A stretch of DNA of 64,000 nucleotides, taken from NCBI GenBank assembly GCA_965178655.1, contig OZ238266.1:1302001-1366000 (forward strand). The letters are read 5' to 3'. Both the position numbers and the translations under genes were made by a program. Below the pieces are notes generated by a model that was not told the DNA's origin, made no database searches, and saw only the letters and a program-made list of their open reading frames with translations. The DNA comes from GCA-2733415 sp965178655 (lineage in GTDB: Bacteria; Bacteroidota; Bacteroidia; Flavobacteriales; Flavobacteriaceae). Numbering within the stretch: position 1 is the first letter of the stretch; every line of letters begins with the position of its first letter. Shown piece by piece: positions 9,201 to 16,499 of the stretch.

Positions 9201-9649
9201 TTATGCAATTTGACCAAGAAAAAATTGCAGAAATTGAACAAAAGGGAGGAATTTCTCTTGATATTAATGGGAAAAATAGTACATTGACCTTGCAAGATGT
9301 AGAAATTACATCTCAAGACATTGAAGGTTGGTTAGTTGCTAATGCAAATGGCTTAACAGTAGCTTTAGATGTTACCATCTCGGAAGAATTAAAGAGTGAA
9401 GGAATAGCGAGAGAATTAGTTAATCGTATTCAGAATTTACGAAAAGAATCAGGATTTGAAGTGACAGATACTGTAACTGTTCAAATACAAAAAGATGGTG
9501 TTATTGAGAAAGCTATAAACGAAAGTCTTGAAGCATATATAAAAACTGAAACCTTAACTAAAAGCATAGAATTATTAACCACAGTAGATAACGGCGTTGA
9601 CATTTCATTTGATGATATTACAACCAAGATATATATTGAAAAAAACTAA
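6248..9649 (+). CDS. ileS: Isoleucyl-tRNA synthetase, type 2, with altered HIGH motif
   Basis: 1133 residues, longer than the roughly 940 of classical bacterial IleRS and in the range of type 2 (eukaryote-like) enzymes. It charges tRNA-Ile and edits misactivated valine. PPSANGLP is followed at residues 57-60 by GIHH, where class I synthetases have HxGH: first and third positions are exchanged. The KMSKS loop is KMSKR at 680-684; the editing domain lies roughly at 200-430 (TTTPWTLPSNTAL at its start) and the anticodon-binding region after 760. The frame is intact, so the altered motif is not a broken gene. No T-box leader is visible upstream. Confidence 0.96.
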   Translation: MSTKFTEYKGLNLPNVADEILAFWKENNIFDKSITTRDDNKPFIFFEGPPSANGLPGIHHVMGRTIKDIFCRYKTQKGFQVKRKAGWDTHGLPVELGVEKELGITKEDIGTKITVEEYNTACKKAVMKYTDIWNSLTEKMGYWVDMEDPYVTYKPKYMETVWWLLKQIYEKDLIYKGYTIQPYSPKAGTGLSSHEINQPGAYQDVTDTTVVAQFKAVKDTLPEALQIAGDIHFLAWTTTPWTLPSNTALTVGNNIEYVLVKTFNQYTFKPIQIILAKALVAKQFAGKKFLAVENEASLANYTEGDKQIPYLITSTHKGADLVGVAYEQLLPYALPFENPEKAFRVIPGDFVTTEDGTGIVHTAPTFGADDALVAKAAGVPPLLVKDANDNLVPLVNLQGKFTADMGEFTGMYVKNEYYADGEAPERSVDVQIAIKLKEENKAFKVEKYVHSYPHCWRTDKPILYYPLDSWFVKVTEVKDKMHTLNETINWKPEATGTGRFGNWLKNANDWNLSRSRFWGIPLPIWRTEDGSEVKIMGSVAELKSEMEKAVQAGVMEKAIFTDFVVNDMSDENYDKIDLHKNVVDKITLVSSTGQAMKREADLIDVWFDSGSMPYAQWHYPFENKDLVENNWKTADFIAEGVDQTRGWFYTLHAIATLVFNDKAYKNVVSNGLVLDKNGQKMSKRLGNGIDPFSTLSKFGPDATRWYMISNANPWDNLKFDLEGISEVSRKFFGTLYNTYSFFSLYANIDNFTYQEADVPTEDRPEIDQWVLSELHSLVQRVDEYYGAYEPTKATRAISDFVQEHLSNWFVRLSRRRFWKGEYAQDKISAYQTLYTCLLTVAKISAPVAPFFMDKLYKDLAAVNNKETAESVHLAIFPKADKHMINTLLESKMEKAQTICSLVLSLRAKEKINVRKPLQRIMIPVLNDDEKSAILAVSGLIKSEVNVKEIELIDDASGILVKQIKPNFKALGPRFGKDMKAVAGAIMQFDQEKIAEIEQKGGISLDINGKNSTLTLQDVEITSQDIEGWLVANANGLTVALDVTISEELKSEGIARELVNRIQNLRKESGFEVTDTVTVQIQKDGVIEKAINESLEAYIKTETLTKSIELLTTVDNGVDISFDDITTKIYIEKN

Positions 9650-9655
9650 AGACAC

Positions 9656-10039
9656 ATGGCAGATGCGACAACAACACGATATTCAGACGCAGATTTAGCT
9701 GAATTTAGAGTATTAATAGACGCTAAAATTGAAAAAGCACAAGCAGATGTTGAGTTGCTTAAAAGCGCTTATATGAACGACCATGATAATGGTACAGAAG
9801 ATACATCACCAACATTTAAAGCATTTGATGAAGGCTCACAAACAATGAGTAAAGAACGAAATATGCAGTTGGCTATTCGTCAAGAAAAGTTTATCCGTGA
9901 CCTTAAAAACGCCTTAGTACGTATAGAAAATAAAAGCTATGGTGTTTGTAGAGTTTTAGGAAAACTAATCAGCAAAGAGCGTTTAAAATTAGTGCCACAC
10001 GCTACATTAAGTATAGAGGCTAAAAACCTTCAAAAATAA
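9656..10039 (+). CDS. TraR/DksA-family RNA polymerase-binding protein
   Basis: 127 residues: an N-terminal coiled-coil (about 8-85) and a short C-terminal globular part ending VPHATLSIEAKNLQK. DksA-type proteins enter the RNA polymerase secondary channel and adjust transcription initiation, often with ppGpp. The four-cysteine zinc finger of E. coli DksA is reduced to Cys98 in YGVCRVLGKL; the partner positions are Leu and the VPHAT segment has none. The fold must therefore be held without zinc, as in other cysteine-poor DksA proteins. It sits 6 bases after ileS and a terminator follows. Confidence 0.9.
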   Translation: MADATTTRYSDADLAEFRVLIDAKIEKAQADVELLKSAYMNDHDNGTEDTSPTFKAFDEGSQTMSKERNMQLAIRQEKFIRDLKNALVRIENKSYGVCRVLGKLISKERLKLVPHATLSIEAKNLQK

Positions 10040-10075
10040 TAGCCAATACGGCGGTTTTAAAAACCTAATAACATT

Positions 10076-10105
10076 AAACGCTCCTTTATGGAGCGTTTTT
10101 ATTTT
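10076..10105 (+). terminator. Rho-independent terminator after ileS-dksA
   Basis: Stem AAACGCTCC (10076-10084), loop TTTAT, GGAGCGTTT (10090-10098), then a T-rich tail. It separates the ileS operon from the next gene. Confidence 0.9.
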
Positions 10106-10112
10106 AAAATAC

Positions 10113-10748
10113 GTGAAAAACATAAGTGTACATATAATTTATATTGTAGTGTTTTTGATAACATTGAAAGGGTTTTCTCAAAAGAAACAGGTTCATATTA
10201 TTGAAAAACAAGCCATAACAACAACTATTCAGTTTGAGTTAAATACTGTTTTTGAAATAACAATATGTACTAAAAAAACAAACAAAATTCAAATTCATGC
10301 AATAAGCGAAGGAGAGTATGCCAATCATTTTGTTGTTACAGAACACAGTTTAGGAAACACACTGTTAATTTCCGGGAAAATAGCTTTTACAAAACCAAAC
10401 CATCAAGACAAACTAAGCGCTCATAAAGTACATGCAATCTCTGTACATATTACTGTTCCAGAAGGATTAAATATTACTGTAAAGAGCAACATAGGAAACT
10501 TAAATATATCAGGAAAATACACCATGTTTTCTGCAGATTTAATGAGCGGAAATTGCTTGTTGAATGAGGGGGCTGGACAATTTTACCTCCAATCGGTTAG
10601 TGGAGCAATTACAGTTAGTGCGCCTAACAAGTCTGTAATAGAAAAAAAGACAGATAATAACATAAAGCAAACTATAATTAACACACAAAAAAGACAAGTG
10701 TTTTTAAAAACGATTACAGGAAAAATAAACATTCTAAAAACACAATAA
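10113..10748 (+). CDS. Exported beta-rich protein, GIN/DUF4097-like, function unknown
   Basis: 211 residues with a GTG start at 10113. A signal peptide (about 1-22, ending FSQ) is followed by repeated short beta strands separated by Gly, Asn or Ser turns (NITVKSNIGNLNISGKY, SGAITVSAP, TITGKINIL). This resembles the stacked-strand GIN (DUF2807) and DUF4097 families found on Bacteroidota cell surfaces. I do not recognise a specific function. The GTG lies only a few bases past the terminator tail, so it may be read mainly by read-through or from a promoter I cannot place. A second GIN-type protein is at 43500-44183. Confidence 0.6.
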   Translation: MKNISVHIIYIVVFLITLKGFSQKKQVHIIEKQAITTTIQFELNTVFEITICTKKTNKIQIHAISEGEYANHFVVTEHSLGNTLLISGKIAFTKPNHQDKLSAHKVHAISVHITVPEGLNITVKSNIGNLNISGKYTMFSADLMSGNCLLNEGAGQFYLQSVSGAITVSAPNKSVIEKKTDNNIKQTIINTQKRQVFLKTITGKINILKTQ

Positions 10749-10786
10749 AAAATAGTATTTTTACCCAACAAAACACCAATGTCATT

Positions 10787-11446
10787 ATGAATTTTAAAAA
10801 GAGTATAGCATTAATTAGTTGTATTTTAATAATAGATCAACTAACAAAAATATATATCAAAACTAATTTTAGTTTAGGCGAACATATTAATGTCTTTGGC
10901 TTACAGTGGTTTGAACTTCGTTTTGTGGAAAACCCAGGAATGGCATGGGGAAGTAAATTGAGTGATTTTTTACCAATTAGCGAGCCTTTTGCAAAAATAT
11001 TTTTGACAGTATTTAGGCTGGTAGCAATTGGGTTTATTGGCTATTGGCTATTAAAATCAATTAAAGAACAAGCCCCTAGAATACTGCTAATATCTATATC
11101 GCTAATATTTGCAGGGGCATTAGGGAATAACCTAGATTCTTTGTTTTACGGTCTATTATTTGATTCAGGAACAACCTTTAACATCCATTACAATAATTGG
11201 GTTGGGTATCATGGCGTATCAGCTCTTAATTTTGAAGGGTACAGTAATATGATGCAAGGTTGTGTGGTAGACATGCTTCGTTTTCCTTTTGCATCATGGA
11301 CATGGCCAGAATGGATGCCTGTTTTAGGAGGACGTTATTTTACTTTTTTTGATCCGGTGTTTAATATTGCAGATACTGCTATTAGTACAGGTGTTGGTTT
11401 GCTGTTACTTTTTAATAAAAAAGCATTCCCTGCAGTTAATGAGTAG
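10787..11446 (+). CDS. lspA: Lipoprotein signal peptidase (signal peptidase II)
   Basis: 219 residues, four membrane segments. It cleaves prolipoprotein signal peptides before the lipid-modified cysteine. Family motifs: VENPGMAWG at 47-55, GNNLD at 113-117, and the catalytic aspartates Asp162 (VVDML) and Asp196 (NIADTAIS). The stretch between GNNLD and VVDM is longer than in E. coli, as is usual for Bacteroidota. It meets the 5-formyl-THF cyclo-ligase gene tail to tail, with 11 bases of overlap. A near-match to the -7 motif (TATTTTTA, 10756-10763) lies upstream. Confidence 0.93.
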   Translation: MNFKKSIALISCILIIDQLTKIYIKTNFSLGEHINVFGLQWFELRFVENPGMAWGSKLSDFLPISEPFAKIFLTVFRLVAIGFIGYWLLKSIKEQAPRILLISISLIFAGALGNNLDSLFYGLLFDSGTTFNIHYNNWVGYHGVSALNFEGYSNMMQGCVVDMLRFPFASWTWPEWMPVLGGRYFTFFDPVFNIADTAISTGVGLLLLFNKKAFPAVNE

Positions 11447-12011
11447 GGTTAAAACAATAAGTTTTATTTGGGGTAATGCAATAGTCTAGAGGAACATCCC
11501 CTTTAAAAACATCTGAAATGATGGCTGTAGGTTCAAAAAAAGAAAGTCCAATTTTAATACAATTAGGATTGCATTTTTGAAGTAAATTGTCATAAAACCC
11601 CTTTCCGTATCCTATCCTATTTCCGTTATCATCAAACGCTAATAAAGGAATAAAAACGACTTCTATTTTTTTGTGAGGCACTTCAATGCCGTCTAAAGGC
11701 TCCGGAATACCATAACTGTTATTTTTTAAAATGGTATTGTCAGTTAGCAGAAAGTTGGTCATTTCTAAGGTGCTAAAATCACTTTTAGAGACCACTATTT
11801 CTTTGTCTTTAGCATGCAATACTTGTAATAAATACTCGGTTTTCACCTCCTTTAGAGTGGTAATACTTAAAAACAAATGGTAATAAGTGTTTTCCCAAAT
11901 TGGAAGCCGAAGAGATTGATTGGCAATTGCTAAACTATATTCGGAAATGTCGTTTGCAGTTAACGCTTTTCGTTTTGTTTTATAAAGTGCTCTTAGTTCA
12001 GATTTTAACAT
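11436..12011 (-). CDS. 5-formyltetrahydrofolate cyclo-ligase
   Basis: 191 residues from the ATG at 12011; an upstream in-frame ATG at 12041 would add ten residues not seen at the usual MLKSELR start. The enzyme converts 5-formyl-THF to 5,10-methenyl-THF with ATP. The signature GNRIGYGKGFYDNLL is present near residue 145, with KRKALT at the N-terminus and a basic nucleotide-binding region. It overlaps the 3' end of convergent lspA by 11 bases, so the two mRNAs share a short antisense end. Confidence 0.9.
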   Translation of the reverse strand: MLKSELRALYKTKRKALTANDISEYSLAIANQSLRLPIWENTYYHLFLSITTLKEVKTEYLLQVLHAKDKEIVVSKSDFSTLEMTNFLLTDNTILKNNSYGIPEPLDGIEVPHKKIEVVFIPLLAFDDNGNRIGYGKGFYDNLLQKCNPNCIKIGLSFFEPTAIISDVFKGDVPLDYCITPNKTYCFNPTH

Positions 12012-12071
12012 AATTAAATAGCCTTTCAGGTCATAAAGCAAATCTACAATAACCCACTGTATTTATATAGC

Positions 12072-12107
12072 AAAAAACCTTTCTAATACTAATTAGAAAG
12101 GTTTTTT
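12072..12107 (-). terminator. Bidirectional-looking terminator after tatA
   Basis: A perfect 16-base stem, AAAAAACCTTTCTAAT against ATTAGAAAGGTTTTTT, with loop ACTA. It lies directly past the tatA stop codon on the minus strand and has T tracts in both directions. Confidence 0.85.
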
Positions 12108-12135
12108 GTAGTGTTATATAAAACGGAAGTAACGT

Positions 12136-12330
12136 TTATTTTTCGTTTTCTTCCACTTTTTTAGTGTCCTCTTCTTCTTTGGTCGCTTTTTTAAACTCTT
12201 TAATACCGCCACCAAGGCCTTTCATTAATTCTGGGATTTTTTTACCACCAAAAAGCAGTAATACCGCCAAACCAATAATAATCCATTGCCATGGACCAAC
12301 AAACCCTAAAAATATTCCTAGTAAACTCAT
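12136..12330 (-). CDS. tatA: Sec-independent protein translocase subunit TatA/E
   Basis: 64 residues from the ATG at 12330. One N-terminal membrane helix (WQWIIIGLAVLLLF) is followed by the TatA hinge FGGKKIPELMKGLGGG, an amphipathic helix and a charged Lys/Glu tail. TatA oligomers form the pore of the twin-arginine export path for folded proteins. An upstream ATG at 12354 would add eight residues and would start inside the predicted promoter, so 12330 is preferred. tatC is not in the window. Confidence 0.93.
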   Translation of the reverse strand: MSLLGIFLGFVGPWQWIIIGLAVLLLFGGKKIPELMKGLGGGIKEFKKATKEEEDTKKVEENEK

Positions 12331-12351
12331 AATATATACCTGTTTAGAACA

Positions 12352-12359
12352 CAAATTTA
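12352..12359 (-). promoter_or_regulatory. Predicted promoter -7 element for tatA
   Basis: TAAATTTG on the minus strand, exact TAnnTTTG, 21 bases before the tatA ATG, with a TTG about 22 bases further upstream. Confidence 0.6.
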
Positions 12360-12443
12360 AAAAGAATAGCCGAAAAGAAACAATTTATTAAGGTTATTTT
12401 AAAGTTTAAAAGAGATAAAAGATAATTTTAATTGAACAAGCTA

Positions 12444-12451
12444 TATATTTG
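12444..12451 (+). promoter_or_regulatory. Predicted promoter -7 element for the M23 peptidase gene
   Basis: TATATTTG, exact match, ending 7 bases before the ATG at 12459. Transcription would begin only a few bases before the start codon. It also argues against the upstream in-frame ATG at 12432. Confidence 0.55.
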
Positions 12452-12458
12452 TATACCT

Positions 12459-13313
12459 ATGGCACGTAAAAAATCAGCATTTAAAGAAAAATTACTCAGT
12501 AAATACCGTTTGGTAATTTTAAATGATAGTTCTTTTGAAGAAAAAGTATCATTTAACCTTACCCGACTAAATGTATTTATAGTGTTTGGTTTTTCAAGTA
12601 TAGCACTCATTTTTTTGACTGCTATATTAATTACATTTACGCCTTTAAGAGAATATATACCAGGATATTCTTCAACAGCGTTACAAAAAGAAGTCTATCA
12701 ACTTACTATAAAAACAGACTCTTTGTCGGAAGTATTATTAAATAATAAAATGCAACTGCATAGTATTAGACGAGTGCTTACGGGAGATGTATTGCCAAAA
12801 GAAACATCTATTGACACACTAGTAGAAAACACTGCACCGCCTAGTTTCTCTCCAGTATCAACAACTAAAGAAGATTCGTTGTTGCGAAAGGAAGTGGCTT
12901 TAGAGGACAAGTATAATTTGCTTGAACGAGAAATAAACACACAAAACATAGTGCTTTTTCCGCCTATAAAAGGCGTTATTTCGCAAGGTTTTAGTCAAGA
13001 AAAAAAACATTTTGCAGTAGATATTGTTGCCACAAAGGGTACGCCAGTAAAGGCGGTAGCTGATGGAAGAGTAATTTTTGCAGAATGGACTGCAGCAACT
13101 GGATTTGTGATAATTTTAGAGCACAAAAATGCAATGCTATCGGTGTATAAGCATAATGCTAGTATTAATAAACAACAAGGCGATTTTGTAATCAAAGGAG
13201 AGGTTATTTGCCTGTCAGGTGCCTCAGGAGAATTAAGTACAGGACCACATTTACATTTTGAATTATGGAGCAATGGCTACGCCCTTGATCCAACAAACTT
13301 TATAGCATTTTAA
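12459..13313 (+). CDS. M23-family (LytM-like) metallopeptidase, membrane-anchored
   Basis: 284 residues from the ATG at 12459. Residues 1-35 are basic (MARKKSAFKEKLLSKYR), one membrane helix spans about 42-65, then a linker and a C-terminal M23 domain (about 165-284). The zinc ligands look intact: His184 and Asp188 in KKHFAVDI, and His264 and His266 in GPHLHFELW. M23 enzymes cut peptidoglycan cross-bridges or peptide stems. The start was chosen because a -7 element sits just upstream of it. The GH3 gene follows after one base, so the two are co-transcribed. Confidence 0.9.
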   Translation: MARKKSAFKEKLLSKYRLVILNDSSFEEKVSFNLTRLNVFIVFGFSSIALIFLTAILITFTPLREYIPGYSSTALQKEVYQLTIKTDSLSEVLLNNKMQLHSIRRVLTGDVLPKETSIDTLVENTAPPSFSPVSTTKEDSLLRKEVALEDKYNLLEREINTQNIVLFPPIKGVISQGFSQEKKHFAVDIVATKGTPVKAVADGRVIFAEWTAATGFVIILEHKNAMLSVYKHNASINKQQGDFVIKGEVICLSGASGELSTGPHLHFELWSNGYALDPTNFIAF

Positions 13314-13314
13314 G

Positions 13315-14808
13315 ATGTCGTTAAAATCAACATTAGCAGTTCCTTTTGCAAAAATAGTAAGGACGCAAATACAACATTGGGCAAATAATCCAATTAAAAC
13401 ACAAAATAAGGTTTTTAAACACCTTATAAAAACAGCAGAAAATACAGACTTTGGAAAAGATCATAATTTTAAAAAAATTACATCTCACGCCAATTTTATT
13501 GCTAACGTACCTGTTAGAGATTACGAGGCATTACGCGGTTACGTAGAAAAGGTAGTAGCAGGAAAAGAAAATGTGTTGTGGCCAAAAAAGCCACTTTATT
13601 TTGCAAAAACATCAGGAACTACTTCAGGAGCAAAATACATTCCTATTACTAAGGAATCTATGCAAACACATATTACTAATGCAAAAAATGCTATAATGTG
13701 TTATATAGCAGAAACAAACAATACTGATTTTGTAGATGGTAAAATGATTTTCTTGCAGGGGAGTCCGGTACTTACCAAAAAAAACGGAATTTCCCTCGGG
13801 AGATTGTCAGGAATTGTAGCACACTACGTGCCTAAGTATATGCAAAAAAACAGGCTGCCAAGCTGGGAGACTAATTGTATAGAAGATTGGGAAACTAAAG
13901 TAAACAGCATTGTTAATGAAACCATTTCAGAAAACATGTCGATTATTTCAGGAATACCATCATGGGTGCAAATGTATTTTGAAAAATTAGTCGAAAAAAC
14001 GGGTAAACCAGTAGGAGAACTCTTTAAAAACTTTAATTTGTTTATTTATGGAGGCGTAAATTATGAACCATATCGCAATAAATTTGAAAACCTCATTGGG
14101 CGCAAAGTAGATAGTATAGAACTCTATCCTGCATCAGAAGGATTTTTTGCTTTTCAAGACAAGCAAAATGAAAAAGGAATGTTATTGCAATTAGATTCAG
14201 GAATATTTTATGAATTTATTAAAGTATCGGAATTCTACAACAAAAACCCTAAAAGACACACATTAGCAACAGTAGAGACAGGGGTTAATTATGCCATGAT
14301 TATTTCTACTACTGCCGGATTATGGGCGTATAATATTGGTGATACTATTCAGTTTACAGAAACCGACCCTTATAGAATTATTGTGTCTGGAAGAATAAAA
14401 CATTTTATATCTGCTTTTGGGGAGCACGTTATAGGAAAAGAAGTAGAGCAAGCATTGCAAGAAGCAACAATTAACACAGCTATTCGTGTAAATGAATTTA
14501 CAGTTGCCCCACAAATTACACCAAAAACAGGGCTGCCATATCACGAATGGTTTATAGAGTTTGAAAATGAACCTGAAAATATGGAGGTGTTTATTAAAAA
14601 ACTAGACCAATCACTACAATCACAAAACGCCTATTATGCAGACTTGATTAATGGGAAAGTTTTGCAGCCATTGCGGGTTACAAAAATTGATACAAACGGT
14701 TTTCAGCATTATATGAAGTCAATAGGTAAATTAGGCGGGCAAAATAAATTACCGCGATTATCAGACAATAGAACTATTGCAGATAAACTGTTGAAATTCT
14801 GTATTTAA
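13315..14808 (+). CDS. GH3-family acyl-adenylating enzyme
   Basis: 497 residues. The GH3 (auxin-responsive promoter) family comprises ANL-type enzymes that adenylate a carboxylic acid and, in plants, join it to an amino acid. The ATP-binding loop is TSGTTSGAKYIPIT at about 99-112; IYGGVNYEP and ELYPASEGFFAFQ are family blocks in the middle, and YNIGDTIQFTETDPYRIIVSGR near 340 marks the second ATP motif and hinge. The bacterial substrate is unknown. It is translationally adjacent to the M23 peptidase, which hints at a cell-envelope role, but this is inference. Confidence 0.88.
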   Translation: MSLKSTLAVPFAKIVRTQIQHWANNPIKTQNKVFKHLIKTAENTDFGKDHNFKKITSHANFIANVPVRDYEALRGYVEKVVAGKENVLWPKKPLYFAKTSGTTSGAKYIPITKESMQTHITNAKNAIMCYIAETNNTDFVDGKMIFLQGSPVLTKKNGISLGRLSGIVAHYVPKYMQKNRLPSWETNCIEDWETKVNSIVNETISENMSIISGIPSWVQMYFEKLVEKTGKPVGELFKNFNLFIYGGVNYEPYRNKFENLIGRKVDSIELYPASEGFFAFQDKQNEKGMLLQLDSGIFYEFIKVSEFYNKNPKRHTLATVETGVNYAMIISTTAGLWAYNIGDTIQFTETDPYRIIVSGRIKHFISAFGEHVIGKEVEQALQEATINTAIRVNEFTVAPQITPKTGLPYHEWFIEFENEPENMEVFIKKLDQSLQSQNAYYADLINGKVLQPLRVTKIDTNGFQHYMKSIGKLGGQNKLPRLSDNRTIADKLLKFCI

Positions 14809-14820
14809 AATAGAGAATAG

Positions 14821-14828
14821 TATATTTG
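14821..14828 (+). promoter_or_regulatory. Predicted promoter -7 element for the DUF6909 gene
   Basis: TATATTTG, exact TAnnTTTG, ending 9 bases before the ATG at 14838. A near-leaderless transcript is expected. Confidence 0.5.
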
Positions 14829-14837
14829 TAATTATAG

Positions 14838-16487
14838 ATGAATATACCTCAAACAATAATTAGAACACGCGCTCAAGAAAGTTCAAACGCCATAGAGCGA
14901 TTGTATATTACTATGAGACACCTATTTAATAGAGGCTTCTACAAGCCTATGGGGGTCTCTGGAACAACACTAAGGGAGGCGTTGCTTTTTTTACAACCAG
15001 AAATTTACGGCGCTATTGCAGAGGAGACAACAGAACTAAACGGACTAAAATATGTTTTAGATAGGCTTCCAAGCGGAATAGAAGAATGTAGATACATTAC
15101 CTTAACTTCTGACGAAGGCTATGCCAACGCTCATTTTAAGCCCGTAATTCCTTTAAAAAGACGACGAAATTGCTATCGGATTGATGCCGATCAAATGAAT
15201 ATTGAAATTACCAGAGGACGTTCTGAAATTTACGATATACTAACCCATCTAACTTTTTTATTTATAGAATCTGATAAAATCAGAAAACGAGTAGTTATAG
15301 ATAGTACCGGAGCGGTTACCCACGATTGGAAAAAAATAGAAGCAGCAGTACTATCTGCTAAAAAACTAAGTGTATCAGAAATAGAAACAGTGCTAACACA
15401 TGTTGCTAATTGTATTGGAGTAACATTTCTAACAGCTGTAGAAGAACACGAAAAATACACCTCAAAAGAAGACCCTAATAGGTTTATAAAAATGATTTAT
15501 CGTTTGGGGAAAAGTGCTATAGAAGAATATGTCACTAAACAGAAACGATCTGTAAGTTTTACACCAATGCTGCGGGAACGTATAGGGCATCATATTCATG
15601 GTGAGTTTTGGGCAAATACAATAAAAAAAACAATACAAGCACAAGGGTTGTTAGAAAAACCAGTACATGTTATTAGCGCTAATATGCACAGTGTAATGAA
15701 TACGTTATTTGCGCCTATAGCGTTGCCGGGAGCCTTAAAGAACCAGTCGATTTTTGAGTTATATGAATCTTTAAGCAAGCCAGAAAATAGCCACTTGCAA
15801 GACAAGGTATTTGCAACAGCAAAAGCTAACGGAATGCATTATATTAAAGATAACTCTGGAACAAATATAGATGTTCAGATTTTTGACACCTCAAAAATTA
15901 ACCCTAATAACACCGCAGTACTTATTGTAATGGACTACGCTTTTGGAGAGCAAGCCTATGAAACTATTGATGAGTTGTTAAAACCATATAAATACAATAA
16001 TACCGAAATGCAATTAAATGTAGAATCGTTATCTATAATGGGAAAGGCAGGCATTTTAGAAGGTAAAAAAGGAGATGTAATGATTCCTACAGCGCATATT
16101 TTTGAAGGCACAGCGGATAATTACCCGTTTAAAAATGAATTGTCTGAAATTGATTTTAAAAACGAGGGTGTTTCTGTAGTGTCAGGAACAATGATTACTG
16201 TTTTAGGAACCTCTCTGCAAAACAAAGACATTTTAAAATTCTTTAATGAATCTACATGGAATGTTATTGGCTTAGAAATGGAAGGCGCACATTATCAAAA
16301 AGCAATACAGGCGGCTTCTAAAATTAGAAAAACCATTTCAGAAAAGGTAAAAGTACGCTATGCATACTACGCCTCAGACAATCCATTAGAAACGGGAAGC
16401 ACACTTGCTTCAGGAGGGTTAGGGGCTACAGGAATAAAACCAACATATACTATTACAGAAAAAATATTAAACCAGATTATTAATTAA
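14838..16487 (+). CDS. DUF6909 family protein with nucleoside-phosphorylase-like C-terminus
   Basis: 549 residues, soluble, no signal peptide. The N-terminal 350 residues belong to what I recognise as DUF6909 (TMRHLFNRGFYKPMGVSG near the start). The C-terminal 170 residues carry a pattern like the PNP/UDP phosphorylase superfamily: GKAGILEGKKGDVMIPTA, VSGTMITVLG, and EMEGA at 480-484, followed by VRYAYYASDNP. In MTA/SAH nucleosidases the equivalent ME and D positions bind ribose and purine. Activity is not established. It follows M23 and GH3 genes with 29 bases spacing and its own promoter. Confidence 0.8.
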   Translation: MNIPQTIIRTRAQESSNAIERLYITMRHLFNRGFYKPMGVSGTTLREALLFLQPEIYGAIAEETTELNGLKYVLDRLPSGIEECRYITLTSDEGYANAHFKPVIPLKRRRNCYRIDADQMNIEITRGRSEIYDILTHLTFLFIESDKIRKRVVIDSTGAVTHDWKKIEAAVLSAKKLSVSEIETVLTHVANCIGVTFLTAVEEHEKYTSKEDPNRFIKMIYRLGKSAIEEYVTKQKRSVSFTPMLRERIGHHIHGEFWANTIKKTIQAQGLLEKPVHVISANMHSVMNTLFAPIALPGALKNQSIFELYESLSKPENSHLQDKVFATAKANGMHYIKDNSGTNIDVQIFDTSKINPNNTAVLIVMDYAFGEQAYETIDELLKPYKYNNTEMQLNVESLSIMGKAGILEGKKGDVMIPTAHIFEGTADNYPFKNELSEIDFKNEGVSVVSGTMITVLGTSLQNKDILKFFNESTWNVIGLEMEGAHYQKAIQAASKIRKTISEKVKVRYAYYASDNPLETGSTLASGGLGATGIKPTYTITEKILNQIIN

Positions 16488-16499
16488 TATACCCTATAA

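Noticed and set aside
8599..9201. 200-codon frame antisense to ileS
   Set aside because: Composition and position typical of an antisense shadow.
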